64,000 bases of DNA from Citrobacter freundii (GTDB taxonomy: Bacteria > Bacteroidota > Bacteroidia > Chitinophagales > Chitinophagaceae): the NCBI GenBank assembly GCA_003243445.1, contig QFQQ01000002.1:151604-215603 (forward strand), read 5' to 3'. Shown here piece by piece: positions 53,352-62,220 of the stretch. The notes beneath the pieces were generated by a model. That model saw only the letters and a program-made list of their open reading frames with translations, was not told where the DNA came from and made no database searches. The first letter of the stretch is position 1. Every line of letters starts with the position of its first letter. The position numbers and the translations under genes are program-made.

Positions 53352-54170
53352 TCAAACGCCGCTGAACAAAGTGAAGCCGCCATCTACTACAACCGTGGAG
53401 CCTACAACAAAAGAAGATTGTTCGCTTAACAACCAGGTCAGCGATGCATTCAATTCCTTTGGTTCACCAAACCGCCCGAGTGGTGTGTTATTGATCACAT
53501 CATTGCCTCGTTTGGTATAGGTGCCGTCGGTGTTGGTGAGAAGGGAACGGTTCTGTTCGGTGAGGAAGAAGCCGGGAACGATCGCGTTCATACGGATCAG
53601 TCCCTGGTGTCGTTTCGCAAGCTCGACAGCAAACCATTTGGTATAGCTTTCGATCGCGGACTTCGCAAGGCTGTAGCCGAGCACTTTTGTCAGAACTGTT
53701 TTTGCAGAAACGGAAGAGATGTTTACAATAGAACCGGCCTTGCTTGTATCTGCTATCGCCCTTCCAAAGATCTGCACGGGCAGTAGTGTACCGAACAGGT
53801 TCAGCTGCATTACCTGCTGCAATGCAGACATGTCCAGCGAGAACAGATCATCTTCCGGTTGTACCACAGCACCGGGCATGTTTCCACCTGCTGCATTTAC
53901 CAGTCCGTCGATCTTTCCGTATTGGTCAAGGATGCGTTTTTTTGCCGCATTCAATTGTTCTTCGTTCAATACATCGGCGCTGATGCCGATCGCCTCACCG
54001 CCTTCTTTATTGATCTCTTCCGCGCGGCTATTTGCAGTATCACCATTTCTTCCTATGATCACCACCGACGCACCTGCTTTCGCCAACGCCTTATTCATAC
54101 TATATCCCAGAATACCCGTTCCACCTGTAACTACCACAACTTTCCCTTCCAGTACACGTAAATCCTCCAT
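53352..54170 (-). CDS. SDR oxidoreductase resembling D-mannonate oxidoreductase (YjmF/UxuB type)
   Basis: 272 aa. Rossmann motif VVVTGGTGILG (13-22), NAAGG at 92-96 followed by NMPGA, catalytic Ser152/153, Tyr166 and Lys170 in GYSLAKSAI, and a C-terminal VVVDGGFTLFSG. The AAGGNxPGA segment is typical of the fructuronate/mannonate dehydrogenases of the SDR family in glucuronate catabolism. That suits uronic-acid release by the CAZyme block 5-20 kb away. Other SDR sugar-acid dehydrogenases cannot be excluded. It converges on the GH18 gene, and a TCGATG-class element lies upstream. Confidence 0.82.
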   Translation of the reverse strand: MEDLRVLEGKVVVVTGGTGILGYSMNKALAKAGASVVIIGRNGDTANSRAEEINKEGGEAIGISADVLNEEQLNAAKKRILDQYGKIDGLVNAAGGNMPGAVVQPEDDLFSLDMSALQQVMQLNLFGTLLPVQIFGRAIADTSKAGSIVNISSVSAKTVLTKVLGYSLAKSAIESYTKWFAVELAKRHQGLIRMNAIVPGFFLTEQNRSLLTNTDGTYTKRGNDVINNTPLGRFGEPKELNASLTWLLSEQSSFVVGSTVVVDGGFTLFSGV

Positions 54171-54275
54171 TACAAATCGTTTAAATTTTTAGAGGAATAA
54201 AGGTTGCCGGTTTTTTTGATATAAACAAGATTTGAGGAAGGGTTTGGGAGGGGTTTTACGGAAACGATTTCAGCT

Positions 54276-54447
54276 GGGTGTTCGATGGTCGATGTTCGAT
54301 GTTGGATGGTCGATGGTCGAATGCGCGATTCCGGTAAACCGCCGCGAAGGCAGCAACTCATTGAACAAAACTGGCTTCTATTCGCAAAGATTCTCAGGAG
54401 ACAAGCATTCCGACCATCGACCATCCAACATCGACCATCGAACACCC
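54276..54447. repeat. TCGATG-class hairpin element
   Basis: Left arm 54276-54324 and right arm 54405-54447 pair over 43 bases. The left arm has one extra 7-base unit (CGATGTT) and the right arm one extra G, as slippage would give. The 80-base centre contains AAGGCAGCAAC (54347-54357) and CTATTCGCA (54378-54386), short matches to the loop of the GGTTCC-class elements. It fills the gap between the SDR start and the small membrane-protein gene. Long open frames across it only translate repeats. Confidence 0.82.
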
Positions 54448-54494
54448 TCCATCGATCTCCCGAAAATGCTTATCTTAACCCTCAATTCCCAACT

Positions 54495-54935
54495 ATGCCA
54501 GCACCTGTAAAACACAAAACTTCGTCCTTTCTTTTGTTTCCGTGGGGGCTTCTTTCGATCGTATTGATCCTGGCCCTGAATTTTTCGCTCAGCGATAGCT
54601 GGTTCCGGAGTAACTGGAGCTGGATCACGCTGGTGCTGATCATCCCTGCGGCGATCTTTGAAAGTTTTAAAGTTGGCTACTCCACCATGAAGATCATGTT
54701 CCGGAAAGTGATCTATTCACTGATCTCGTTTTTGCTGGTGGGAATGGCTTTCGGTGCGGCGCTGGCCGGGTGGCAACTGGAACAATTCCAGCATATCATG
54801 AACGTGAATAAGGTAAAACTGCCCTGGTATGTATTGCTCGCATTGGTGGTAATGCTGCTGATACAGATAGCACAATTGTTCAGCATGCTGAAAGCCGTGA
54901 AAAGAGAATTTATGCAGTTGGATGAAGATCAATAG
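54495..54935 (+). CDS. Small membrane protein, unknown function
   Basis: 146 aa from the ATG at 54495; the longer frame starting at 54285 runs through the repeat and is rejected. Four predicted membrane segments: FLLFPWGLLSIVLILALNF, WSWITLVLIIPAAIFESF, VIYSLISFLLVGMAFGAAL and VLLALVVMLLIQIAQLFSML, with a charged C-terminus (KREFMQLDEDQ). I do not recognise the family. It is followed by 253 bases with no gene, then the four-gene surface operon. Confidence 0.75.
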   Translation: MPAPVKHKTSSFLLFPWGLLSIVLILALNFSLSDSWFRSNWSWITLVLIIPAAIFESFKVGYSTMKIMFRKVIYSLISFLLVGMAFGAALAGWQLEQFQHIMNVNKVKLPWYVLLALVVMLLIQIAQLFSMLKAVKREFMQLDEDQ

Positions 54936-55188
54936 CCGATATACGAATATAAGATCGTATTTTCATCCCGGCCGACTCAATATTAGTGAATACAGCCCGT
55001 GCAAATGGTGCTACGCACGAATGAAGGCCAGGCGCTTGTCATGCCATTTACCACACTCACAAGCCTTTCCCCGCTCACGTAAACAATACGTCAGTGGTAA
55101 AAATGCAACGTTACCTTTAACAGGGTTGTCTATGGCGTGAGGAACGGAGTAGCATTTTTTACAGGTAAACCTTTTGCACTAACTACTA
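54936..55188. promoter_or_regulatory. Leader of the TonB receptor operon with a hairpin
   Basis: 253 bases with no gene. AAAAATGCAAC (55098-55108) and GTAGCATTTTT (55149-55159) form an 11-base inverted repeat with one mismatch, about 30 bases before the ATG at 55189. A short dyad ATACGA/TCGTAT lies near 54950. These may be leader structures or a weak terminator for the upstream gene. Function is not shown. Confidence 0.35.
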
Positions 55189-55887
55189 ATGAAAAGATCA
55201 TTTGTTCCACTGTTTATTTGCATTGCTGTCCTGGCTACGCGCGCCAGCGGCCAGGACAATCAGTCCCAGGCCGCCTCTGCGTCTTTCCTGCCGGATGCTT
55301 ATTACAAGAACTTAAATACAAGTCTGCCTGTTTACAATGGCCGGGTGTTTGATTCCTATCCTCCGGATATAGAAGGAAACGCACTCACGCCGGCGGATCA
55401 CTGGGCGCCAATCACCGTTCTTTATGAAGGGGTATGGTATAATGTATTTGGCCGTTACGACCAGCATGCAGATGAACTGGTCATAAGAAACCCCGATAGT
55501 ACCTGTTTCTTTATACCCAACCGCGACCGCATCAGCCGTTTTGTAATGGAGGGACGCATATTTGTAAAAATGGATCCCGGCATTGTTTCATCGCAGGGCG
55601 GGTATTATGAAATGATCAGTGACGGCGAGTTTGCCGTCTTTGTCAAGCGTTATATGCTGTTGCATGAAGATATTTCCGGACCTACAGTGCAAAGGGATTT
55701 CGCTCCGCAGTACACCTATTTCGTAAGAAAGAACGGACAGTTCCACCAGGTGCGGACAAAATCGAACCTGCTTGCACTGGTCCCTGAAAAGAAAAGTCTC
55801 GTACAGAAAGAACTGAAGAACCAGAAAATTAAATTCGGATCAGATCCGGAAGCAGCGATCAGGATCGCCGCAGGATTTTATAAATGA
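55189..55887 (+). CDS. Secreted hypothetical protein, first gene of TonB receptor operon
   Basis: 232 aa with a signal peptide ending ATRASGQ. The mature part contains SLPVYNGRVFDSYPPDIEGN, ITVLYEGVWYNVFGRYDQHA and YTYFVRKNGQFHQVRTKSNL, a beta-rich pattern found in uncharacterised Bacteroidota proteins of this size. It ends 7 bases before the TonB receptor gene, so the two are co-transcribed and probably work together at the outer membrane. I recognise no domain with a known activity. Confidence 0.72.
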   Translation: MKRSFVPLFICIAVLATRASGQDNQSQAASASFLPDAYYKNLNTSLPVYNGRVFDSYPPDIEGNALTPADHWAPITVLYEGVWYNVFGRYDQHADELVIRNPDSTCFFIPNRDRISRFVMEGRIFVKMDPGIVSSQGGYYEMISDGEFAVFVKRYMLLHEDISGPTVQRDFAPQYTYFVRKNGQFHQVRTKSNLLALVPEKKSLVQKELKNQKIKFGSDPEAAIRIAAGFYK

Positions 55888-55894
55888 TTGATCA

Positions 55895-58663
55895 ATGCCT
55901 GGCAAAACTCTGCTTACAACATCGTTACTACTGTTGACCGCAAAACTATTGACCGCGCAGACCAATCCCGTATTGGTCACTGCTGATTACGATAGTATAA
56001 GGAAAAAGGAACTGTTCCTGAAACTGGAGGAACAAACCGGTTTTTATTTTTTCTTCGATATAAAAAAACTGGATACAGCGAAACTGAGCCTGCATGTCAT
56101 AAACGAACCGCTTGACTCTGTTCTTTCAAAAGCCCTGACCGGCTCAACCAGTTTCCATTCGATCGATTATAACAGTAAGAAGGTTTATATCACCAGCCAG
56201 GTTCCGCTGATGACCTCGCTTCCCAGAAATTTTTATACTACAGAGCCGGGTACGATACCGGCGGATAAGTCCGTCGTCACAACAGCCGACCCTTACAAAC
56301 TCAGCAATACAAAAAACAGCGGGCAGAAAGAACTTGTTCTTGCTTATGAAATAGGTGATAAACGTGCACCAAAGAAAGCACTGGCGCTTATCCAGGGGAT
56401 CGTACGCAATGGTAAAACGGGCGAGCCACTTACCAATGCGTCCATCCTGATCGATAACCGCTACTCAGCGATCTCCAATCAATACGGCGAATACTCCATC
56501 AGCATTCCACCCGGTAAGTATTCAATGAATATCATGGCGATCGGGATCCGCGAATTCGTTGCACAGATTGAAGTATTCTCCGATGGCAAGCTCAGCGTTG
56601 ATCTGCAGGAACAGGTCGCCACGTTGAAAGAAGTGATCGTGTCTGCCAGGAAGACAAGCAATATCAGAGGTACACAAATGGGTATGGCCAAACTCGATAT
56701 CACCAGCATTAAACGCATTCCGGCATTGTTTGGCGAAGCAGATGTCCTGCGGGCGATCACCACGTTGCCCGGCGTAAAAACCGTTGGCGAAGCAAGCACC
56801 GGCTTTAATGTACGCGGCGGTTCAACCGATCAGAACCTTATCCTTTATAATGACGGAACGATCTATAACCCTTCGCATTTCTTTGGCATGTTCTCCGCTT
56901 TCAATCCTGAGATCATCAAAGATGTTGAGCTATTCAAAAGCACCATTCCTGCTAAATATGGCGGCCGTCTTGCTTCTGTTCTCAACGTCACTAACCGCGA
57001 AGGCAACAAGAAAAAACTCAGTGGTTCTGCCGGTATTGGCGCCATCACCAGCCGTCTTCACCTGGAGGGACCGCTCGGCGATAAAACATCTTTTATTTTT
57101 GGCGGAAGAACAACGTATGCTAACTGGCTGATCGATCTGTTGCCAAAAGAATATGAAAAAAGCAAAGCTTCATTCCAGGATATCAACCTCGGCATCAGCC
57201 ATAACATTGACAGCTCGAACAACCTGTATTTCTCCGGGTATTACAGCCGCGATAAATTTTCACTTAACAACGATACTGCGTACAAATACAACAACCAGAG
57301 TTTTTCGGCAAAATGGAAACGCAGTATTACCAAACGCCTGCAGGGCGAATTGATAGGAGGATATGATCAATACCAGTTTGCAACATTCAGCACCAGCAAC
57401 GAATTGAACGCTTACCGCCTTGCTTTCAGGATCCGCCAATTGTTTGCGCGATTGAATTTTTCTTATTTCCGAAACCAACAACACTCTTTTGATTTTGGGT
57501 TAAGCGCATTGCATTACAAACTTGACCCTGGAACTTATACACCGGAGAAAGGAGGTTCGCTGGTGGTGCCGGATACGATTCAGACCGAACGCGCATTTGA
57601 AGGTGGCGTGTACTTCACGCATATCTATAGCCCTACAACCAAACTTTCATTCAGTACAGGTCTGCGTTATTCCTTCTACTCATTCCTCGGTCCAAAAACA
57701 GTTAGCTATTATGCCCCGGGGGAGCCGGTCATCGATGCAAACAAAACTTCGGTCGTTGATTATGGCAGTGGCAAGTTCATTAAGAATTACGGCGGACCGG
57801 AACTGCGGTTCTCTGCGAGATATGCTTTTACACAGACATTCTCTGTAAAAGCGGGATATAATTCGCAAAGGCAGTATATACACATGCTTTCAAACACCAC
57901 CGCCATCTCTCCTACAGATATCTGGAAACTGAGCGATCCGAATATCCGTCCGCAACGGGGACAACAGGTTTCCATTGGCTTTTACAAAAACCTGAAGTCA
58001 AATACCATCGAAGCTTCACTGGAGTTTTATTATAAAAAGATAAAAGACTATCTCGATTATAAGGCCGGTGCAAAACTGATCCTGAACCATAATATCGAAA
58101 CCGATGTGATCCGCACACAGGGGAAAGCTTACGGAGCTGAACTGCTCGTGAAGAAGACTGTGGGCAAACTTACCGGCTGGATCAGCTATACTTACTCACG
58201 TATTCTCTTGCATAGCGACGATCCTACCGTGCTGAATCCGGTGAATGGCGGTAAAGAATATCCTGCTAACTATGACAAACCACATGATGTGACAATGACC
58301 GGATCTTTCCGGATCAATCACCGGTTTGGCATCTCAGTGAACTCGACCTACAGCACCGGCCGGCCGATCACTTATCCGATCGGAAGATTCTATTATGCAG
58401 GTTCACAACGTGTATTATATTCAGAGCGCAACCAGCATCGTATTCCTGACTATTTCCGTACGGATATTTCATTGAACGTGGAAGGCAATCATAAAGTAAA
58501 TAAGCTGACACATAATTCGTGGACGTTCGGCTGTTATAATGTTTTAGGAAGAAAGAATCCTTACTCCGTTTATTTCCTCTCTGAAAACGGAACGGTGAAT
58601 GGTTACAAGCTATCCATCTTTGGAAATATGATCCCTTTTGTTAACTACAACATCCGGTTTTGA
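55895..58663 (+). CDS. TonB-dependent receptor with N-terminal STN and carboxypeptidase-like domains
   Basis: 922 aa. Signal peptide, then a secretin/TonB N-terminal (STN) domain at about 35-108 (LEEQTGFYFFFDIKKLDTAK). A carboxypeptidase-regulatory-like domain is at 165-250 (LIQGIVRNGKTGEPLTNASI). The plug starts around 255 (TLKEVIVSARKTSNIRGTQM, TTLPGVKTVGEASTGFNVRG), and the barrel runs to MIPFVNYNIRF. STN domains usually contact an anti-sigma factor, but no FecI/FecR pair is visible in the window. The receptor does not carry SusC hallmarks and no SusD follows. It is followed at once by a DUF4249 lipoprotein and an MG-like/plug protein. Confidence 0.92.
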   Translation: MPGKTLLTTSLLLLTAKLLTAQTNPVLVTADYDSIRKKELFLKLEEQTGFYFFFDIKKLDTAKLSLHVINEPLDSVLSKALTGSTSFHSIDYNSKKVYITSQVPLMTSLPRNFYTTEPGTIPADKSVVTTADPYKLSNTKNSGQKELVLAYEIGDKRAPKKALALIQGIVRNGKTGEPLTNASILIDNRYSAISNQYGEYSISIPPGKYSMNIMAIGIREFVAQIEVFSDGKLSVDLQEQVATLKEVIVSARKTSNIRGTQMGMAKLDITSIKRIPALFGEADVLRAITTLPGVKTVGEASTGFNVRGGSTDQNLILYNDGTIYNPSHFFGMFSAFNPEIIKDVELFKSTIPAKYGGRLASVLNVTNREGNKKKLSGSAGIGAITSRLHLEGPLGDKTSFIFGGRTTYANWLIDLLPKEYEKSKASFQDINLGISHNIDSSNNLYFSGYYSRDKFSLNNDTAYKYNNQSFSAKWKRSITKRLQGELIGGYDQYQFATFSTSNELNAYRLAFRIRQLFARLNFSYFRNQQHSFDFGLSALHYKLDPGTYTPEKGGSLVVPDTIQTERAFEGGVYFTHIYSPTTKLSFSTGLRYSFYSFLGPKTVSYYAPGEPVIDANKTSVVDYGSGKFIKNYGGPELRFSARYAFTQTFSVKAGYNSQRQYIHMLSNTTAISPTDIWKLSDPNIRPQRGQQVSIGFYKNLKSNTIEASLEFYYKKIKDYLDYKAGAKLILNHNIETDVIRTQGKAYGAELLVKKTVGKLTGWISYTYSRILLHSDDPTVLNPVNGGKEYPANYDKPHDVTMTGSFRINHRFGISVNSTYSTGRPITYPIGRFYYAGSQRVLYSERNQHRIPDYFRTDISLNVEGNHKVNKLTHNSWTFGCYNVLGRKNPYSVYFLSENGTVNGYKLSIFGNMIPFVNYNIRF

Positions 58664-58664
58664 T

Positions 58665-59795
58665 ATGTATAGAAACAAACTTTTTTTAACCGCTATGGCA
58701 TTGCTTTTTCTGGCTTCGTGCAAGGAAAAGTTTGTCCCCAACATCCCATCACCGGGAACAGGCTATCTTGTGGTGGAAGGCAATCTCACTGCTGGATTGG
58801 GCAGTACAGATATAAGGATCAGCCGTACTTACCCGCTTGATGTGACGGGCAGTTCGCAAATGGAAAAAAACGCATCAGTTTCGGTTGAAGGTTCCGATGG
58901 GAGCAATCAACCATTACCAATGACATCGGATGGTCATTATACTTCTCCCCAGTTATTATTTAGTTCGGGCAGTACTTACAAACTGCGGATCAAAACAACT
59001 GACGGAAAAGAATATCTTTCTGATGCCATCGCGCTATTAACAACACCGCCGATCGATAGCATTGGCTGGAAACGCGATGAAGACGGCTTTCAGTTTTACG
59101 TAAACGCAAAAGGCACAAACGACAATTCACGCTACTACCGCTGGGAATTTGATGAGACCTGGGAGATCCGGTCTTTCTTCTACTCATTATTCGTTTATGA
59201 AAAACCGAAGGTCCGCCCGCGCAAGCAACCTGAAGAGATGGTATTTAATTGCTGGAAATACGGCGTATCAAACTCGCTGTATCTTGGCAGCACTGCGGCA
59301 TTGTCCTCCAATACTGTTCACGAAAAGATCTTACACCGGATCCCCAACGGAGATGAAAAATTATCTGTCCGCTACAGCGTCTTACTCAGGCAATACAGCC
59401 TCAGCCGTGAAGCGTATGATTTTTATGAACTGATGAGAAAGAATACGGAATCACTTGGAAGCATATTCGACGTGCAACCATCGGAGCTGCGTGGAAACAT
59501 TCATTGTATAAATGATGACAAGGCGATAGCGATCGGTTACGTGACCGGCGCAACAGTGTCTACAAAAAGGATATTTGTAGAAAGGCCTTTGGACTGGCAC
59601 TTCATTGAAGGTTGCCAGAGTTTCACCGTTGTATATGACAGCGTTGATTATTATTTCAACGGCGGCGGTGCTATTCCTACCGACGAAGCATTCGACCCTG
59701 TCACGGGCGTGCCCATCGGTTACCTGGGTGCTGCCGCAAACTGCGTTGATTGTACAAGAAGATCGGGAAACCTGCAAAAACCATCTTACTGGTAA
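58665..59795 (+). CDS. DUF4249 family lipoprotein
   Basis: 376 aa from the ATG at 58665, one base after the receptor's stop; the in-frame ATG at 58638 lies inside the receptor gene. Lipoprotein signal MYRNKLFLTAMALLFLASC with Cys19. The N-terminal beta domain (GYLVVEGNLTAGLGSTDIRI, YTSPQLLFSSGSTYKLRIKT) and the YRWEFDETWEIRS segment are typical of DUF4249. The C-terminus has a Cys pair (AANCVDCTR). The family is often encoded next to TonB receptors and is thought to be a surface lipoprotein partner, possibly with a SusD-like role; that role is inference. Confidence 0.88.
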   Translation: MYRNKLFLTAMALLFLASCKEKFVPNIPSPGTGYLVVEGNLTAGLGSTDIRISRTYPLDVTGSSQMEKNASVSVEGSDGSNQPLPMTSDGHYTSPQLLFSSGSTYKLRIKTTDGKEYLSDAIALLTTPPIDSIGWKRDEDGFQFYVNAKGTNDNSRYYRWEFDETWEIRSFFYSLFVYEKPKVRPRKQPEEMVFNCWKYGVSNSLYLGSTAALSSNTVHEKILHRIPNGDEKLSVRYSVLLRQYSLSREAYDFYELMRKNTESLGSIFDVQPSELRGNIHCINDDKAIAIGYVTGATVSTKRIFVERPLDWHFIEGCQSFTVVYDSVDYYFNGGGAIPTDEAFDPVTGVPIGYLGAAANCVDCTRRSGNLQKPSYW

Positions 59796-59814
59796 GCAGT
59801 AAAAGAAATAATGT

Positions 59815-62196
59815 ATGAGGTTCTGTAAAAAAATTGGATTATCTGTTTTTGTTTCCGCCACACTGCTGTGTTCATCCATTGAGGGAAAAACACAACAGTC
59901 GTCCGTCATTTCCTGGACAAATGATCAGCGGATCTATATTCATACGGATAAGAATGACTATCTCGCCGGTGAATTGCTCTGGTTTAAAACTTATCTCGTT
60001 GAAGCTTCAACAAATAAGCCATTGGATCAGAACAGCATTGCTTATGTTGAATTAGTGAACAGCAAAGGCAAGGCTGTTCTGCAGGCAAAGATCGGGACGG
60101 AGAAGAGTCGCCGTGATGGTTGCTTCTATCTTCCCGCAGATATCAGTACAGGCTCCTATACACTGGTAGCTTATACAAATGAAATGAAAGAAACCGGGCC
60201 GAAGATCTACTTCCGTAAGAAGATCAATGTGGTGAATACGTTCAAACCGCTGCCTGCCGCATTAACGGGAAAGTCTTCACCGGTTTTTACAGGTTTCTAT
60301 CCCGAGGGCGGCAGTGTGGTACCGGGCGTTCCTGCGAAGTTTGGTTTTTATGTGATGAATGCATCTGCGAGAAAGGGACTGGAGGCAACAGGCGTGATCA
60401 TCAACCAGAAAAATGATACGGTAGCAAAGTTCAGTACCCTGAAATTCGGTATGGGGCAGTTCCGGTTCACACCGTTGAACAACGAAAAATATACAGCGAT
60501 CATAAATGTCCGCGGAGATAGTACGATCCGGATGCCATTGGTGCTTTCTTCGATGGCTGATTATTCCCTTGCGGTTGAAAACAATGGCGATAAGATCAAC
60601 GTAACGGCGTTTTACAAAAGTGCAGACCGCGATAAACAAAGCGAAAAAGTAAAGCTGCTGATACACGCACGCGAAGTCACAAAAGCCGTTACAGAGCTGG
60701 AATTGATCAATGGAAAGGCAGGTGAATTCCAGGTCGAACGTGGAAAGCTTGGTACCGGCGTAATCTGTTTTACGCTCTTCAATGCGATGGGGCAACCTGT
60801 ATGCGAAAGGCTGTTGTTTGTTCCGCCCGCGTCGTCTTCTGCCAGGATCGATGTTGCGGTAAATAAACCAACACTGGATAAACGCGAACCGCTGAATATC
60901 GATCTTAACCTGAACGGTGTGCCGGCTAACGACAGCCTGAACGGCTCTCTTGCGATCGTTCCGGCAACACCCGGCAATGACGCAAAGCTCTCTTCGATCT
61001 ACGAATATCTTTTGCTGGGTGCAGATCTCCCGGGGGAAATAGAAGATCCGGGATTTTATTTCACCGGACAGGCCCGCAGCAATCCTGAATATTTCGACAA
61101 CCTGATGCTGGTAAACGGATGGCGCCGCTTTTCTGCAGACCGTTCAAGCACCAGCATAATTAAGCCCACGCCGGAATACCATGGACATGTGATCGCCGCC
61201 AGGGTTTTGGATAACTGGACCAATAGCCCGTTAGCAGGTGTTTATTGTACGCTTACCGTACCCTCCTCTCCTTTTGGCTTTTATACCGGTGTGAGCGATA
61301 GCAGCGGCATTGTCCGTTTTAATGTGTTGAATTATCTCGGACCAGGATCGATCGTTCTAAAAGCAAATTCCACCATCAAACCAAACCCGTACAAGATCGA
61401 AGCGATCAGTCCGTTTGATGAACGCTTAAGGACTGATTCATCGGTTCAATCCATACGCGTTCCTATGTCAGACAGTATCTCGCTGGCAAACAGGAGCGTT
61501 GCGATGCAAACGATCAATACATACCAGCATGATGAAATGAATCGCTTTGCAGTGCCCGTATTGAGCGATACGTTCCCATTTTTTGGCAAGCCGGAATACT
61601 CTTATGATCTTGACAAATACACCCGCTTTTCAACAATGGAAGAAGTGCTGCGGGAATATGTAACGCCGATCGCGGTGGCGATGAAAGGTTCCAAACTGAC
61701 GATGTCGATTTACAATGAAAAGCGCCGCGTTTTTTATCCGGATTTTATGCTGGTGTTACTGGACGGCGTACCGCTGAGCGATCCACACCAGATCTTCAAC
61801 TATGATCCGTATAAAGTTAAAAAGATAGAGATCGTGCCACGCCGGTATTTGTACGGAGCAAATCAGTATTATGGTATTGCCAGTTTTGAAACATACACCG
61901 GGCAATTTGATGCGGCAGAGCTTGATCCGGAATCCGTGCTGGTAGACTACGAAGGATTACAACTGAGAAGGGAATTCTATTCACCGGCTTACACAACCGA
62001 TGACAAGGGCGATCCGCGCGTCCCTGATCTGCGCACCACTTTGCTTTGGATCCCGAATATAGATCTTACAAATGAACAGGTGAAAACTGTAAAAGGATAT
62101 ACGTCTGATTTTGCCGGTGCCTTCCGCGTCATCTTCTGCGGACTCACCGCTTCAGGCATACCTGTGCAAAATGAAACGATCATTCATGTAAAATAA
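59815..62196 (+). CDS. MG-like surface protein with C-terminal TonB plug-like domain
   Basis: 793 aa with an N-terminal signal (MRFCKKIGLSVFVSATLLCS). The first half has macroglobulin-like domains: RIYIHTDKNDYLAGELLWFK, YVELVNSKGKAVLQAKIGTE, YFYPEGG-type turns (FTGFYPEGGSVVPGVPAKFG). The C-terminal 200 residues include MLVLLDGVPLSDPHQIFNYD, KVKKIEIVPRRYLYGANQYY and GIASFETYTG, the pattern of a TonB receptor plug without a barrel. The gene lies 19 bases after DUF4249 and closes the operon. It probably acts with the receptor at the outer membrane. Its function is unknown. Confidence 0.82.
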   Translation: MRFCKKIGLSVFVSATLLCSSIEGKTQQSSVISWTNDQRIYIHTDKNDYLAGELLWFKTYLVEASTNKPLDQNSIAYVELVNSKGKAVLQAKIGTEKSRRDGCFYLPADISTGSYTLVAYTNEMKETGPKIYFRKKINVVNTFKPLPAALTGKSSPVFTGFYPEGGSVVPGVPAKFGFYVMNASARKGLEATGVIINQKNDTVAKFSTLKFGMGQFRFTPLNNEKYTAIINVRGDSTIRMPLVLSSMADYSLAVENNGDKINVTAFYKSADRDKQSEKVKLLIHAREVTKAVTELELINGKAGEFQVERGKLGTGVICFTLFNAMGQPVCERLLFVPPASSSARIDVAVNKPTLDKREPLNIDLNLNGVPANDSLNGSLAIVPATPGNDAKLSSIYEYLLLGADLPGEIEDPGFYFTGQARSNPEYFDNLMLVNGWRRFSADRSSTSIIKPTPEYHGHVIAARVLDNWTNSPLAGVYCTLTVPSSPFGFYTGVSDSSGIVRFNVLNYLGPGSIVLKANSTIKPNPYKIEAISPFDERLRTDSSVQSIRVPMSDSISLANRSVAMQTINTYQHDEMNRFAVPVLSDTFPFFGKPEYSYDLDKYTRFSTMEEVLREYVTPIAVAMKGSKLTMSIYNEKRRVFYPDFMLVLLDGVPLSDPHQIFNYDPYKVKKIEIVPRRYLYGANQYYGIASFETYTGQFDAAELDPESVLVDYEGLQLRREFYSPAYTTDDKGDPRVPDLRTTLLWIPNIDLTNEQVKTVKGYTSDFAGAFRVIFCGLTASGIPVQNETIIHVK

Positions 62197-62220
62197 CCGC
62201 GGCAATCTTATCGTGTTGTA

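Noticed and set aside
54285..54494. 70-residue extension of the small membrane protein
   Set aside because: It runs through the TCGATG-class element. The ATG at 54495 gives a normal membrane protein.
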